Under the pieces are notes generated by a model. The model ran no database searches. It worked only from the letters and a program-made list of their open reading frames with translations, and was not told the origin of the DNA. Below are positions 27,817 through 36,556 of a stretch of 64,000 bases of DNA, in pieces (positions within the stretch are counted from its first letter, which is position 1; every line of letters starts with the position of its first letter). The position numbers were made by a program, and so were the translations under genes. The stretch is from Bacillota bacterium (GTDB taxonomy: Bacteria; Bacillota; Bacilli; Paenibacillales; NBRC-103111): contig JAEWMH010000055.1 of assembly GCA_023393235.1 (NCBI GenBank), positions 12,688-76,687 of the forward strand, read 5' to 3'.

Positions 27817-28143
27817 CTACTTTCTGGCGATCCGCTGCCTGACGGTGGAAACCATATGCTCCGCTGCCGCAACCGGATGGTACAGCATAATCCGAGGGCC
27901 GGAATAACGCATAACCGTCCTGATTTGTGCCCGCATTTCCTTGTTATAACAATGGATGGGGCAATGTTTGCAGAACGGCTTCTCCTCACCGAACCGGCAA
28001 TGCTCCAGCCGCTTCCCCGCATATTCCAAAAGCGCCGCACATTCGGAGCAAAGCTGCCCCTTGGCGTGCCTGCTCCCCCGGCAGTAGATGGCAATCATTT
28101 TATGTACAATCTCTTTTTCCTTGGCAATTTGGGTTTTGGGCAT
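27817..28143 (-). CDS. Cys-rich 'nitrous oxide-stimulated promoter' family protein
   Basis: The 108-residue protein has seven cysteines at about 21, 32, 35, 49, 58, 61 and 65, with CSEC and CKHCPIHCY, and ends in RQRIARK. This pattern matches the small uncharacterised family whose founding member was found downstream of a nitrous-oxide-responsive promoter. Metal or Fe-S binding is likely; no enzymatic role is known. GGAAAGG precedes the ATG. Confidence 0.8.
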   Translation of the reverse strand: MPKTQIAKEKEIVHKMIAIYCRGSRHAKGQLCSECAALLEYAGKRLEHCRFGEEKPFCKHCPIHCYNKEMRAQIRTVMRYSGPRIMLYHPVAAAEHMVSTVRQRIARK

Positions 28144-28403
28144 CTGAAAGAAACCTTTCCTACACGATGATAGATTACAGCCAGTGAACTACAGACATTT
28201 TATCATCAAATTGGTTTTATTTCACCGCGCTCCAGCCGTCCCCCAATCAAGGAACTGTATGTGAGCCAGCAGTTAAAAAACAGCCCTGCCGCGGATAGGC
28301 ACCCTCCCTGGGATATAATGAAATTTGAAGAACTTCATGCGGCTTTGTAACTTTTCCGGACTTGGAGCAACCAATAGGAGGAGTGAGAAGCCCGAGAGGA
28401 TGA

Positions 28404-28922
28404 ATGGCATTGCAAAGCTTCCATCAGCTGTATACGGATTACCGCAAGGATGTGTTCTACTTCCTGCTCCGGCTGTCCGGATATGAGCAGGAATGGGCGG
28501 AGGAAATGACCCAAGAAACCTTTTATCAGGCCATCAAATCCTTTGCCAAATTCAGAGGCGAGTGCCAGGTGAAAACATGGCTGCTTCAGATCGCCAAGAA
28601 TGTGTTTTATCAAGAGGTCCGGAAAAAACAGCGCGGCAGAAGCCTGTTGCGCTCTATCCTTTTTAATCTGGAGAGAAGTGAGCCTGTTTCCTTGCATCAG
28701 CAAGTGGAGAACAAAGAGAAGCTCGCGGCAGTTCTCAAGGTTCTGGATACCTTTGATTCCAGGACAAGGGATGTGATGCTCTACCGCTTTTATTCCGATT
28801 TAAGCTATGCGCAGATTTCTGCAATGTTGAAAATAAGCGAAAGCTCAGCTAAGGTCATTTTTTTCCGGGGCAAACATGCTCTTCAATCAAAATTACGGGA
28901 GGTATACGGATATGAAATATGA
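28404..28922 (+). CDS. ECF-type RNA polymerase sigma factor
   Basis: The 172-residue protein has sigma region 2 (YRKDVFYFLLRLSG, EEMTQETFYQAIKSF) and region 4 (FDSRTRDVMLYRFYSDLSYAQISAML). It is followed at once by a zinc anti-sigma factor whose start lies 11 bp inside this gene, so the two are coupled. TGTAAC at 28346 with CAAC 16 bases on could be an ECF-type autoregulated promoter, but the match is weak. Start ATG 28404 follows GAGAGG. Confidence 0.92.
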   Translation: MALQSFHQLYTDYRKDVFYFLLRLSGYEQEWAEEMTQETFYQAIKSFAKFRGECQVKTWLLQIAKNVFYQEVRKKQRGRSLLRSILFNLERSEPVSLHQQVENKEKLAAVLKVLDTFDSRTRDVMLYRFYSDLSYAQISAMLKISESSAKVIFFRGKHALQSKLREVYGYEI

Positions 28923-29733
28923 TTGTGAACTGATCAGGGATCTGCTGCCCCTCGTGCAGGATGAGATGGCCAGTCCGGCCAGCAAGGCCGCTGTTGCGCA
29001 GCATATGGAGGTCTGTGAAGCATGCAGGGTTTGGTATGAAGGGATGAAGAAGGGAACGGAGCAGAATAAGGAGATTGACGGGACGGAAGTGACCGATCAG
29101 TATAAGTCCCTTGCCAGAAGGCTTCGTTTCCGCAAAATGCTGACTTCGGTGGGGATGGTTTGTCTGGTGGGTTTGGTGATGATCACTTCCATTGCATACA
29201 CCCAGGGATTGCGCTTCAATGCACAACAAGCTGCCGGAACCAGCCGTTACGTGGACGAACAATCCACCCTGCTGGGAGAGGTGGAGGTGGGAGCGTACAA
29301 GGTTTTTTTCTATGAAAATGAAGACAAATACCGCACCGTCCTGACGAAGGAATCCTTCGGCCTCTGGAAAAACAGCAGCTCCTCCTGGGCCAACAAAACC
29401 GAGGACCAAGTGAAGCTGGTGGGCTGGAGCAGTGTAGGAGAAGGAAGGAACGGCCAAGGTGTGACGGCCATTCCCGTGCAAAGCCTTGACCCACAGGTTG
29501 CCTATATTGAAATGGGACCGGAAAAGAAGCGGCAAAAACGTGATGCAGCCTTTGGTGAAACCGCCATATTTGCCTGGGACAGCCCGATCCGATGGAATGA
29601 TCTAAACGGTATCGCCTATTCCGGCGACGGCAACCCCTTGTATAAACTGGGCTATGATACGGCGAATCCTTCTATTCGCACCGTTGAATTAAGGTGGCTT
29701 GCCGTCACCCCGGCAAATCATGCCTCCCATTAA
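28912..29733 (+). CDS. Zinc-finger anti-sigma factor, membrane-anchored
   Basis: The 273-residue protein has the ZAS motif with His31, Cys35 and Cys38 (HMEVCEAC), one membrane segment at about 76-97 and an extracytoplasmic region of about 175 residues. It would hold the preceding sigma factor inactive until a signal arrives outside the membrane. GGGAGG precedes ATG 28912, supporting this start over 28876. Its stop overlaps the convergent MFS gene stop by 4 bp. Confidence 0.88.
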   Translation: MKYDCELIRDLLPLVQDEMASPASKAAVAQHMEVCEACRVWYEGMKKGTEQNKEIDGTEVTDQYKSLARRLRFRKMLTSVGMVCLVGLVMITSIAYTQGLRFNAQQAAGTSRYVDEQSTLLGEVEVGAYKVFFYENEDKYRTVLTKESFGLWKNSSSSWANKTEDQVKLVGWSSVGEGRNGQGVTAIPVQSLDPQVAYIEMGPEKKRQKRDAAFGETAIFAWDSPIRWNDLNGIAYSGDGNPLYKLGYDTANPSIRTVELRWLAVTPANHASH

Positions 29734-30920
29734 GAGGCGAAACGTAAACGCAGTGCCACCATGGCAGCCACAATCAGAATGAGACCGGAAAGCATATAAA
29801 CGAAGATAAGCGAGCTTTGGGCCACCAGCATACCGGAAAGAGCCGTGCCGATCAGGGTGCAGCCGGTAAATACAGGAGTAATAAGACCATTAATCCGTCC
29901 GATATATTCGGCTTGCACCAAAGTCAGCATATACGTGCCGATGACGGTCTGCGTCAAAGCCAGAAACAGTCCGGTGACCAGCCGCATCCCTCCTGTCAGC
30001 ACAGGCCAGACCGACCATACTTCAATCATCGTGCCCGCTCCCAACAAAAGCAAACCGGCAAACACCACACCTCTGCCCTTCAAACGGCCAGATAGGCTGG
30101 CGGCGACGATGGCCCCGATCAAGAGGCCCAAGCCCGACAACGCGGTAAACCATTGCAGATCCGCTTCCGCCAAACCCAGCCGTTGGGTAACCAGAAAGAT
30201 GTCCAGCGGAGCGGTCAAGCCGGCTCCCAAAGCAAGAACGCCAAACATCACCAGCAGGACCTTCAGGTTCGCCTGTTTCCGCATATAGCCGAGCCCTTCG
30301 CCAAAATCCCTGATTAACGTTTGCACGGAAAGCCTCTCCATGGAACGCGGCGAATCCGGCAGGAACAGCAATAAGCAAGCGGATAGGGCAAAGATAACCA
30401 GCAGGCTGCTCAGGGAAACCATTACACCGAAGGTGTAATAAACAAAGGTGCCGAGGATGGGACCCAGAATGATAAACAGCGAGCTAACCATCTGGATCAT
30501 CGCGATGGCAGCCGTTAATTCCTTTTCGGGGACATGGGTTTTCAGCAGCTTGGATGAAGAAGGCTGGGAGAACTGGGACACAATCGCGGAAATCACCGTC
30601 ACCACAAAAACCGCCTGCCAATATCCCCATGCCACTACGAGTAAAATCGGCACAATGGAGAAAAAGCTTAGAATATCGCCCCAGATCATGGTGCGTTTGG
30701 GGCGCCACCGGTCAGCCAGTACACCTCCCACCAGGGAAAACAAAAAAATCGGCGCATATTCCGCAACCGTCAGCAAGGACACCGCCACCGGATCGCCTTG
30801 TGTCTGCTGCACGACGTAATACAGCAAAGCCATATTTCGTACCCAAATACCAACTTGCTGCAATAGATCTGAAGCCATCACCAGCAGGAATACCCGATTT
30901 TGCAACAAACCTTTCATCAT
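29730..30920 (-). CDS. MFS transporter (MefA/MFS_3-like exporter)
   Basis: The 396-residue protein has about twelve membrane segments and the MFS loop motif GGVLADRWRPKRTMIWGD. It resembles macrolide-efflux-type MFS exporters. A TetR-type operator lies 17 bp upstream of the start, the same sequence type as that in front of the tetR gene at 31046-31633, so drug- or stress-induced derepression is likely. The substrate cannot be read from sequence. Confidence 0.87.
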   Translation of the reverse strand: MMKGLLQNRVFLLVMASDLLQQVGIWVRNMALLYYVVQQTQGDPVAVSLLTVAEYAPIFLFSLVGGVLADRWRPKRTMIWGDILSFFSIVPILLVVAWGYWQAVFVVTVISAIVSQFSQPSSSKLLKTHVPEKELTAAIAMIQMVSSLFIILGPILGTFVYYTFGVMVSLSSLLVIFALSACLLLFLPDSPRSMERLSVQTLIRDFGEGLGYMRKQANLKVLLVMFGVLALGAGLTAPLDIFLVTQRLGLAEADLQWFTALSGLGLLIGAIVAASLSGRLKGRGVVFAGLLLLGAGTMIEVWSVWPVLTGGMRLVTGLFLALTQTVIGTYMLTLVQAEYIGRINGLITPVFTGCTLIGTALSGMLVAQSSLIFVYMLSGLILIVAAMVALRLRFAS

Positions 30921-30936
30921 AGCCCCTCCTTTATAT

Positions 30937-30954
30937 AAACTGACCGTTCGGTTT
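30937..30954. promoter_or_regulatory. TetR-type operator upstream of the MFS gene
   Basis: AAACTGACCGTTCGGTTT is an imperfect palindrome of the ACCG...CGGT type. A near copy lies before the tetR gene at 31651-31668, which argues that the local TetR protein binds both. Confidence 0.75.
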
Positions 30955-31045
30955 ACAAGTGACAGAAATGAAGGAGCCTGCCCGGTATAAGGATTCTTCT
31001 GCTCGGCCAGGCTCCGCTAGGGTGTGTATGCAAACAAGGCCTAGT

Positions 31046-31633
31046 TCATCGGCTCTTAATTCCGTTCAACAACACATTCACCGCTTCTTGCGTATGCTTC
31101 TCCCTCTCTTCTTGGGGGAACAGCTTTGGGTAGACCAACATTCCGCTAAGCATGGTGGTGAATAAAACAGCCAACCCTCTGGGGTCCACCTCAGCGAAAA
31201 CCTGCTGCTCCATCCCTTCCCGGAAGATCTCCGTAAATACGTCGATCTGCACCATTGAAATCTCTACCAGCCGGTCATACACACCCTGGTAACCCTCCTG
31301 AATATTCATGGAGAATTCTTCGGCCACCTTCGTCAGAGGGCTCTGGAAGCTGTTCACATAATGCAGGCTTGCTCCCATCAGTCTGCTTCCGACATCCGGG
31401 AATTGGGGGCGGATTCCTGCCCACTCCTCTACCCATTCACGGTTTATCTTTTCAACCATACTCACGAACAAATCATCTTTGCTGGAAAAATGATAATAAA
31501 TGCTGCCTTTGCTGACCCCGGTGTGTTTTACAATATCCTCCATCGAGGTGGCGGCGAAGCCCTTCTGCACAAATAGCTCCAACGCCTTGTCTAGAATCAT
31601 GCTCCGCTTTTCCGAGCCTTTGGAAGTGCTCAT
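31046..31633 (-). CDS. TetR/AcrR-family transcriptional regulator
   Basis: The 195-residue protein has an N-terminal TetR helix-turn-helix (LFVQKGFAATSMEDIVKHTG, then VSKGSIYYHFSSKDDLF). The C-terminal ligand domain is all-helical. GGGAGG precedes the start. The two matching palindromes at 30937 and 31651 suggest it represses the MFS gene and its own transcription, and probably once repressed the divergent DHA2 pump now decayed at 31709-32125. Confidence 0.93.
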   Translation of the reverse strand: MSTSKGSEKRSMILDKALELFVQKGFAATSMEDIVKHTGVSKGSIYYHFSSKDDLFVSMVEKINREWVEEWAGIRPQFPDVGSRLMGASLHYVNSFQSPLTKVAEEFSMNIQEGYQGVYDRLVEISMVQIDVFTEIFREGMEQQVFAEVDPRGLAVLFTTMLSGMLVYPKLFPQEEREKHTQEAVNVLLNGIKSR

Positions 31634-31650
31634 GTCATTCCTCCCACAAA

Positions 31651-31668
31651 AAACCGACCGTTTGGTTT
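31651..31668. promoter_or_regulatory. TetR-type operator between tetR and the DHA2 remnant
   Basis: AAACCGACCGTTTGGTTT is palindromic at its outer bases and matches the operator at 30937 in 15 of 18 positions. It lies 17 bp upstream of the tetR start codon. Confidence 0.75.
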
Positions 31669-31708
31669 AATTATAAGGGTTATTGGACGCATAAACAAGT
31701 GGGTTTGA

Positions 31709-32125
31709 TGGAAAGTCGATATATGGAGCGGACGGTCCTCTCTTATCCTGATCGGGGCAGCCTTGTTTATCCGCGGCACCGGTATCGGCGGTATCGCCAT
31801 TCCCTTAATGACAGACGGATACACCGGCATGGTAAAAGAGGAAATTGCCCAGGCCAGTGTCGGAACACGGCTCATGCAAAATATTGGCGGCGCATTTGGT
31901 TCAGCTGTAGTGGCAACAGCGGTCAGCCATTCCATGCACGGCCAAACTCCCACAATCCCGCTTATGACCGCGGCTTACCATGACGGTTTTATGTTGACCT
32001 TGGTCTTGAGTATCGTGATGCTCCTCCCCGCCATGTTCCTCACCAACAAAAGGTCTGTTGCTGCACAGAGAAAACAACCGGATAGCCGGGGCATAGGAGA
32101 GCTAAAGGAAAACAGCTCCAGGTAA
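31709..32125 (+). pseudogene. DHA2-family (EmrB/QacA-like) MFS transporter, C-terminal remnant
   Basis: The open frame encodes about 138 residues matching only the end of a roughly 480-residue DHA2 drug exporter: LFIRGTGIGGIAIPLMTDGY, then GTRLMQNIGGAFGSAVVATA and a last membrane segment. A TGA at 31706 precedes the fragment, and no start with a ribosome binding site exists. About 350 N-terminal residues are missing, presumably by a deletion that left the TetR operator and the 3' end. A terminator follows the stop. Confidence 0.8.
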
Positions 32126-32131
32126 ATGAAC

Positions 32132-32173
32132 AACCCCAACGAGACCATAAGATCGTGTCTTGTTGGGGTTTTT
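32132..32173 (+). terminator. Rho-independent terminator after the DHA2 remnant
   Basis: AACCCCAACGAGAC pairs with GTCTTGTTGGGGTT and is followed by TTTTT and AAAA. It sits 7 bp past the stop. Confidence 0.85.
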
Positions 32174-32697
32174 AAAATTGGATGTAAGATACACTGGTAA
32201 AAAAATTCGCTAAGAATTTTCGTCTCCGTTGCTACCCAGAAATTAACATGATCCATCCGCAGGCTATTGCATTAAGGAAGCCTCGAAAATGACCGGATCC
32301 GGGCGCTTCCCTGGATCCAGCCTATTTCAATCCACGCACCCCATACGGAGTGCGACAGCAGTAATCATCCACATTAATAACACATCGGCAACAATTCAAA
32401 CTGTTCCGTTGATTCTTGAATCAAATAAAGTATAGCATACATATTGACACCATCCGTAACGAAATATATCCATTGTGATTCGACAAGATCTGAGGTGCGA
32501 AGGAGCCGGGGTTTTTATGGGAGCTTGGCATTCGCACCCAGAGTTGGAAGGTTTGTTTTCAGTTGCCCTCAAGAACGAGGCGCAATCCATCAGCTGTACA
32601 CATCGGCTCTCCTTTCATTTTTCTCCATGACAATGCTACAATTTCCATATCCGAATAGTGATTCCTGCGATAAAGCAATAGAAGGGGTGTGACCTAG
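32174..32697. other. Gene-free AT-richer interval
   Basis: No convincing gene lies between the terminator at 32173 and the ankyrin gene. The stretch holds an orphan CRISPR repeat (32324-32356), an 8-bp inverted repeat (GGTGCGAA at 32494, TTCGCACC at 32531) and a TTGACA at 32444 that could be the ankyrin gene's -35, though its -10 is poor. Confidence 0.6.
32324..32356 (-). CRISPR. Solitary type I-C-like CRISPR repeat
   Basis: On the minus strand the 33 bases start GTCGCACTCCGTATGGGG and end TGCGTGGATTGAAAT, with the CGCACTCC/GGGGTGCG dyad and the GTGGATTGAAA(T/C) end typical of type I-C repeats. No second repeat is found about 65 bp away on either side and no cas gene is in the window. AT-rich sequence, possibly a leader remnant, lies on its 5' side (plus-strand 32357-32390). 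Confidence 0.65.
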
Positions 32698-33474
32698 ATG
32701 ATCATTTCCGAGAATGAGCCTATTGCTGCTTCCTTGTCTGAGGCCATCCATAACGGTGATATTCCTGGGTTGCAAAAGCTGCTCACCGATCATCCAGAGC
32801 TAGCTGCGGCGAGACTTGTGGGAGATGATGGACACAACGGCAAGGTATCCCGAACATTGCTGCATGTGGCTACCGACTGGCCCGGCCACTTCCCAAACGG
32901 GGTAGAGTCCGTAGCCGTATTGATTAAAGCTGGAGCCGAGGTAAATGCTCGAATTGTTGGCCCTTCTGCTGAGACCCCACTCCATTGGGCTGCAAGCAGC
33001 GGTGATATTGAGGTGCTCGATGCTCTTATCGATGCTGGCGCAGATATTGAAGCATCCGGCGCAGTCATCGCCGGCGGAACGCCACTGGACGACGCAGTAG
33101 CCTTTGGACAATGGAGCGCTGCACATCGGCTGATTGAGCGCGGCTCGTCTTTTGCGCTTTGGCACGCTGCTGCACTCGGACTGCTGGAAGACATAAAAGC
33201 CCATTTTAGCGGGTCAGCACTTCACGGACGGTATCCATGGGGAACTACCCCCAATCATACTCCAGATAAAGTTACGGTCTCCTTCTGGTGCGCTTGCCAT
33301 GGCGGACAGCAACAAGCTGCCGAGTATTTGTTAGAGCGCGGAGCTTTACTAAACTGGATTTCCGTATGGGACGGGCTAACCCCCTTAGATGCAGCAAGAC
33401 GAAACCCGAACGGCGATGTGGTTCAATGGTTGCAAAAACGTGGTGCTAAATCCGCTGCAGAACTGCACGGGTAA
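32698..33474 (+). CDS. Ankyrin-repeat protein
   Basis: The 258-residue protein has ankyrin units, clearest at residues 98-130 (ETPLHWAASSGDIEVLDALIDAGADIEA, seen as ETPLHWAASSGD then LIDAGADIEA), with further units at about 14-90, 130-165 and 205-250. It has no signal peptide or catalytic motif. Ankyrin proteins mediate protein binding; in bacteria some act as immunity or stress proteins. It stands alone, convergent with a lipoprotein gene. Confidence 0.85.
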   Translation: MIISENEPIAASLSEAIHNGDIPGLQKLLTDHPELAAARLVGDDGHNGKVSRTLLHVATDWPGHFPNGVESVAVLIKAGAEVNARIVGPSAETPLHWAASSGDIEVLDALIDAGADIEASGAVIAGGTPLDDAVAFGQWSAAHRLIERGSSFALWHAAALGLLEDIKAHFSGSALHGRYPWGTTPNHTPDKVTVSFWCACHGGQQQAAEYLLERGALLNWISVWDGLTPLDAARRNPNGDVVQWLQKRGAKSAAELHG

Positions 33475-33589
33475 AACATGAAGTGCATAAGTGGGAGGAA
33501 TAGAGTGCCTAAACAAAAGAGACAGTATGCTTAGGTACACCAATGCAACGCTGCCTCTTCCATTTTGACTAATCATTTATTCCTATCCA

Positions 33590-34129
33590 TTATTGACTAT
33601 AAATGACCTTTCCCTCATCTGAATATCCCGTTATGGAATTCAACGTTAAATGGTCCTTCTTTGTTTTTTCCGGCTTTACGAACCACACTCGCATACCATC
33701 CTTGGTTTTAAGGATTTCCGCCTTTTGTTTATATTCCTTTTTACCAGCCCTATATTTTATTTCAAGGCTATTAATCACGTCGTTGTTCAAAGTTCCCGTA
33801 AAAAGGGAAACGTAATTTGACTTTTTCCCATCTGCATCATTGCAATCATTATACATGGACGAAATTTGAGAGTTTTCTGTCAGGGACAAACTGCCACCAC
33901 CACAGTAGGTGCTATACGAGGGGCCAAAAACCAGGCCTGAGTGAAGGTTGTTACGGTCATCCTTCATAAAGATTACAATTCCATCTTTAACTTCAGCTTT
34001 TGCAATCATTTGCTTATCGTTGAGTTCATTCAAGACGGTACTCAAAGCAGACTGATGTGATGTACGGGTACTGCATCCGGCTATTAGCATCAAGCTCAGA
34101 ATGACCAATAACCCTATTCTTATTTTCAT
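33590..34129 (-). CDS. Hypothetical lipoprotein
   Basis: The 179-residue protein starts MKIRIGLLVILSLMLIAGC, a signal peptide with lipobox LIAGC and Cys19. The rest shows no family I recognise; it has two cysteines in the mature part (YCGG and NDCND) that could pair. GGAG nine bases upstream favours ATG 34129 over earlier ATGs. Base composition is richer in A and T than its neighbours, hinting at different ancestry. Confidence 0.7.
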   Translation of the reverse strand: MKIRIGLLVILSLMLIAGCSTRTSHQSALSTVLNELNDKQMIAKAEVKDGIVIFMKDDRNNLHSGLVFGPSYSTYCGGGSLSLTENSQISSMYNDCNDADGKKSNYVSLFTGTLNNDVINSLEIKYRAGKKEYKQKAEILKTKDGMRVWFVKPEKTKKDHLTLNSITGYSDEGKVIYSQ

Positions 34130-34293
34130 TTCCGTGTTCTCCATTTCTCCACCCGTGTTTATACCCTGATCATTATACCATAGCTTTAATGATGGAGCAG
34201 TTGAGGTTTGGTCTGACCGAGGATATTTCGAGAAAATGGTGTTCCTGCTCAAAGGATTGGAGGGACATGTTGAAGCCGCGGTAAGGCGACAGC

Positions 34294-34476
34294 TAACGGA
34301 ACTGTGGAGCTCTTAGCGGTGAATTTTCGGGAGTTGTCGCGGCTAACGGAACTGAGAAGCTCTTACAAGGTGAAATAGGGGCATCAATCCGCGGATTAGC
34401 CGTCTAAGGTCGTCTGAGTTCCGTTACAATCTCAAAAGCTGCATTTTGGAACTCTAAGAGTCGCTCAGTTCCGTAA
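34294..34476. repeat. 183-bp four-box inverted element, subfamily 1, copy B
   Basis: Direct boxes start at 34294 and 34344; inverted boxes start at 34404 and 34455. The offsets are 50, 60 and 51, so one base has shifted but total length is still 183 bp. The box 3-4 spacer reads CTCAAAAGCTGCATTTTGG, close to copies C and D. Confidence 0.9.
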
Positions 34477-34733
34477 GCGCATCTGGGCCAGCATGGAACG
34501 TCCATCAGCCGAGTATGAGCTGCCATCAGTCGTCGATCCAGCCCTGCTTTTGCCCTATAGGATGCACCATAACATGCCCAATGTTCTTTCTGCAGCTCTT
34601 CAACACCTAGTTCCCCTTATGAAGAACCCAAAATTAGTTAGTATCAATCAATTATTAACACATATTAGTAAAGCCCATCTCTTCCAGCAAACAGCAAGCG
34701 AATGCGGGTTTCCAAAATTGACTGCCCCCTCCG

Positions 34734-34787
34734 CTCACAGACCGTTCCCACTCTCTCACAGACCATTCCCGCTCACCGACTGTTCCC
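34734..34787. repeat. Short degenerate direct repeat, three units
   Basis: CTCACAGACCGTTCCC, CTCACAGACCATTCCC and CTCACCGACTGTTCCC start at 34734, 34755 and 34772. The spacing is uneven (21 and 17 bp). The repeats are non-coding, downstream of the binding-protein gene. Confidence 0.6.
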
Positions 34788-34849
34788 GCTCCATCCATCC
34801 CGCACTCCTCGCTCTCCCACCGACCATCCCACGCCCCCGTCCTTCCCCC

Positions 34850-36379
34850 TCACCGCCCGTTCCGGCTCCGAAACTCGTCGAACTGGCGCTGGATCTCCGC
34901 CTTCACATGCTCCAACCCGGCGTTTTTGAGCTTGGCCTGGAACCGGGACATGGTGGCGTCCCAGTCCACCTTCTCGTCGTAGAGCAGCGCCAGATACTCC
35001 GACACGATCACGTTCACCTGGGCCATCTCCGACTTGATGGGCGTCAGATCGGGCATGAAGCCCAAGGTGGGCGAAGCCACCGCATCCTGGTTCCAGCTGC
35101 GCAGCTCCTTCTTGTAGGGCTCGGACAGATACTTGCTGAACCGGAAATAGCGGATGTCGTTCCAGGCCCAATGAATGGACATATACCGTTTGGTCGGATG
35201 CACCTCGTCATAGGAGATGGCGTCCCCCACCAGCTTGTAATTCACATTTTTTACCCCATAGGTGAACAAATCGTAGTTGTCCTGGTTTTTCCGCACCCAG
35301 TTGATCAGCGCCACCGCTTCATTGACATGGCGGCTGGTGGAGAAGACGGACAGCATATTGTCCGCTGCCGTGAACATATATTTGGGCCGTTCGGGATGGA
35401 GGTACACATTCTCCAGCTCGGCCAGAGGCAGCTTTTCCTTGAAGGAATCGATCCGCTCCGCCTGCTTCAGAACCACACTCCACGTGGCGGCGATTTTCCC
35501 TTCATACAGCGCCTTCTCCGGATCGGGAATCTCCGGCGTCCCCTCCGGGCCGTAAGGAATGTAGCCCTTGCGCTGCCATTCATGGAGCTTCTCCATAATC
35601 TGCCGGAAAAACACTGATTCATATGTGTTTTTGACCTCCAGCTGAGGGTCGGCCGGATCGATATAAACCGGGGCATTCAGATAATTCCCCGCCAGGAACG
35701 CCACATCCCCATACTCCCGCAGCAGAAACCGTCCCGTATCATAAAAGTACGGAACCATCTCCGGCTCATTCACCGCGATGGCCTCCAGATACCGGTCCAT
35801 ATCCGCTACACTTCTGATTTCCGGCAGCCCGTATTTCTTCCGCAGATCCCCCCGGATCTGAACAAAGCTTTCATGCTCGGCAATGGGCATCACCCGGGGG
35901 ATGGCATAAATATGCCCGTTGATGGTCACCCCTTGCAGGGCGTAATCGGGAGTATGGGCGAGAATATCCGGACCGTATGTCTTAAGCGCACTGTCCAGCG
36001 GGGCCAGCACCTTCTTCGAAACCATATCCGACAGATTGGAATAGGAGGTCAGGGCCAGATCGTAATCTTCCCCGCTGGCTGCATTCACCCACACCCGGTT
36101 CCAATATTGGTCAAACGGGACAAAGGTAAACTCCAGCTTCAGCGGCAGGCCATCCTCGGCCAGCTTCTCCTCCACCGCCTTGGTCACCTGGGCCTGATCC
36201 TTGGGTTCGTCCAGCGGGAACAGGAGCTTCAGCGTAACCGGCTGCTGCCCCGGCACAGCTTGCTCATTGCCGGAAATAACGGGCTCGCGAGGAGCACCGG
36301 GCCGGACCATAACCATCACAGCTGCGGCAGCTCCGGCTGCCAACGCCAGCACCACCGGTACCCATACGGCCTTCCTCAT
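34850..36379 (-). CDS. Extracellular solute-binding protein without lipobox (DUF3502-type)
   Basis: The 509-residue protein resembles LplA-like binding proteins with a C-terminal DUF3502-like region (LFTYGVKNVNYKLVGD). Its hydrophobic N-terminus (about residues 5-23) is followed by no cysteine, so it is not a standard lipoprotein; it may stay anchored by the uncleaved segment. AGGAGG seven bases before ATG 36379 sets the start. It follows the YesMN-linked importer but is separated from it by a strong terminator, so it may have its own promoter. Confidence 0.82.
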   Translation of the reverse strand: MRKAVWVPVVLALAAGAAAAVMVMVRPGAPREPVISGNEQAVPGQQPVTLKLLFPLDEPKDQAQVTKAVEEKLAEDGLPLKLEFTFVPFDQYWNRVWVNAASGEDYDLALTSYSNLSDMVSKKVLAPLDSALKTYGPDILAHTPDYALQGVTINGHIYAIPRVMPIAEHESFVQIRGDLRKKYGLPEIRSVADMDRYLEAIAVNEPEMVPYFYDTGRFLLREYGDVAFLAGNYLNAPVYIDPADPQLEVKNTYESVFFRQIMEKLHEWQRKGYIPYGPEGTPEIPDPEKALYEGKIAATWSVVLKQAERIDSFKEKLPLAELENVYLHPERPKYMFTAADNMLSVFSTSRHVNEAVALINWVRKNQDNYDLFTYGVKNVNYKLVGDAISYDEVHPTKRYMSIHWAWNDIRYFRFSKYLSEPYKKELRSWNQDAVASPTLGFMPDLTPIKSEMAQVNVIVSEYLALLYDEKVDWDATMSRFQAKLKNAGLEHVKAEIQRQFDEFRSRNGR

Positions 36380-36512
36380 CTGCATTCCTCCTGTCTGCAA
36401 TTAACGCGCTCTATGCTGTTTGCCTGTTGTCTTCATTATATCCAAAACCAGCCCCTTAAAGAAACGCAGCCTGCTGACAGCCAGCGCAACACGGTCCGCC
36501 CCGGCCCCCTAC

Positions 36513-36546
36513 AAAAAAACAGCGGCCCTCCTGAAACGGCCGCTGT
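36513..36546 (-). terminator. Rho-independent terminator after the second binding-lipoprotein gene
   Basis: On the minus strand ACAGCGGCC pairs with GGCCGCTGT and is followed by seven Ts, 10 bp after the stop of the gene ending at 36557. Confidence 0.85.
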
Positions 36547-36556
36547 ACGTCACGTG

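Larger units (their letters stand above)
34130..34849. other. Gene-free interval with repeat element
   Basis: It contains four-box element B (34294-34476). Further on, CTCACAGACCGTTCCC-like 16-mers repeat three times at 34734, 34755 and 34772. No gene was supported. Confidence 0.6.

Noticed and set aside
28346..28371. ECF-type autoregulatory promoter before the sigma gene
   Set aside because: TGTAAC with CAAC at 16-bp spacing is only a loose match and cannot be assigned from one site.
32494..32538. Inverted repeat GGTGCGAA/TTCGCACC as a second CRISPR repeat
   Set aside because: It lacks the GTGGATTGAAA end and does not match the repeat at 32324-32356.
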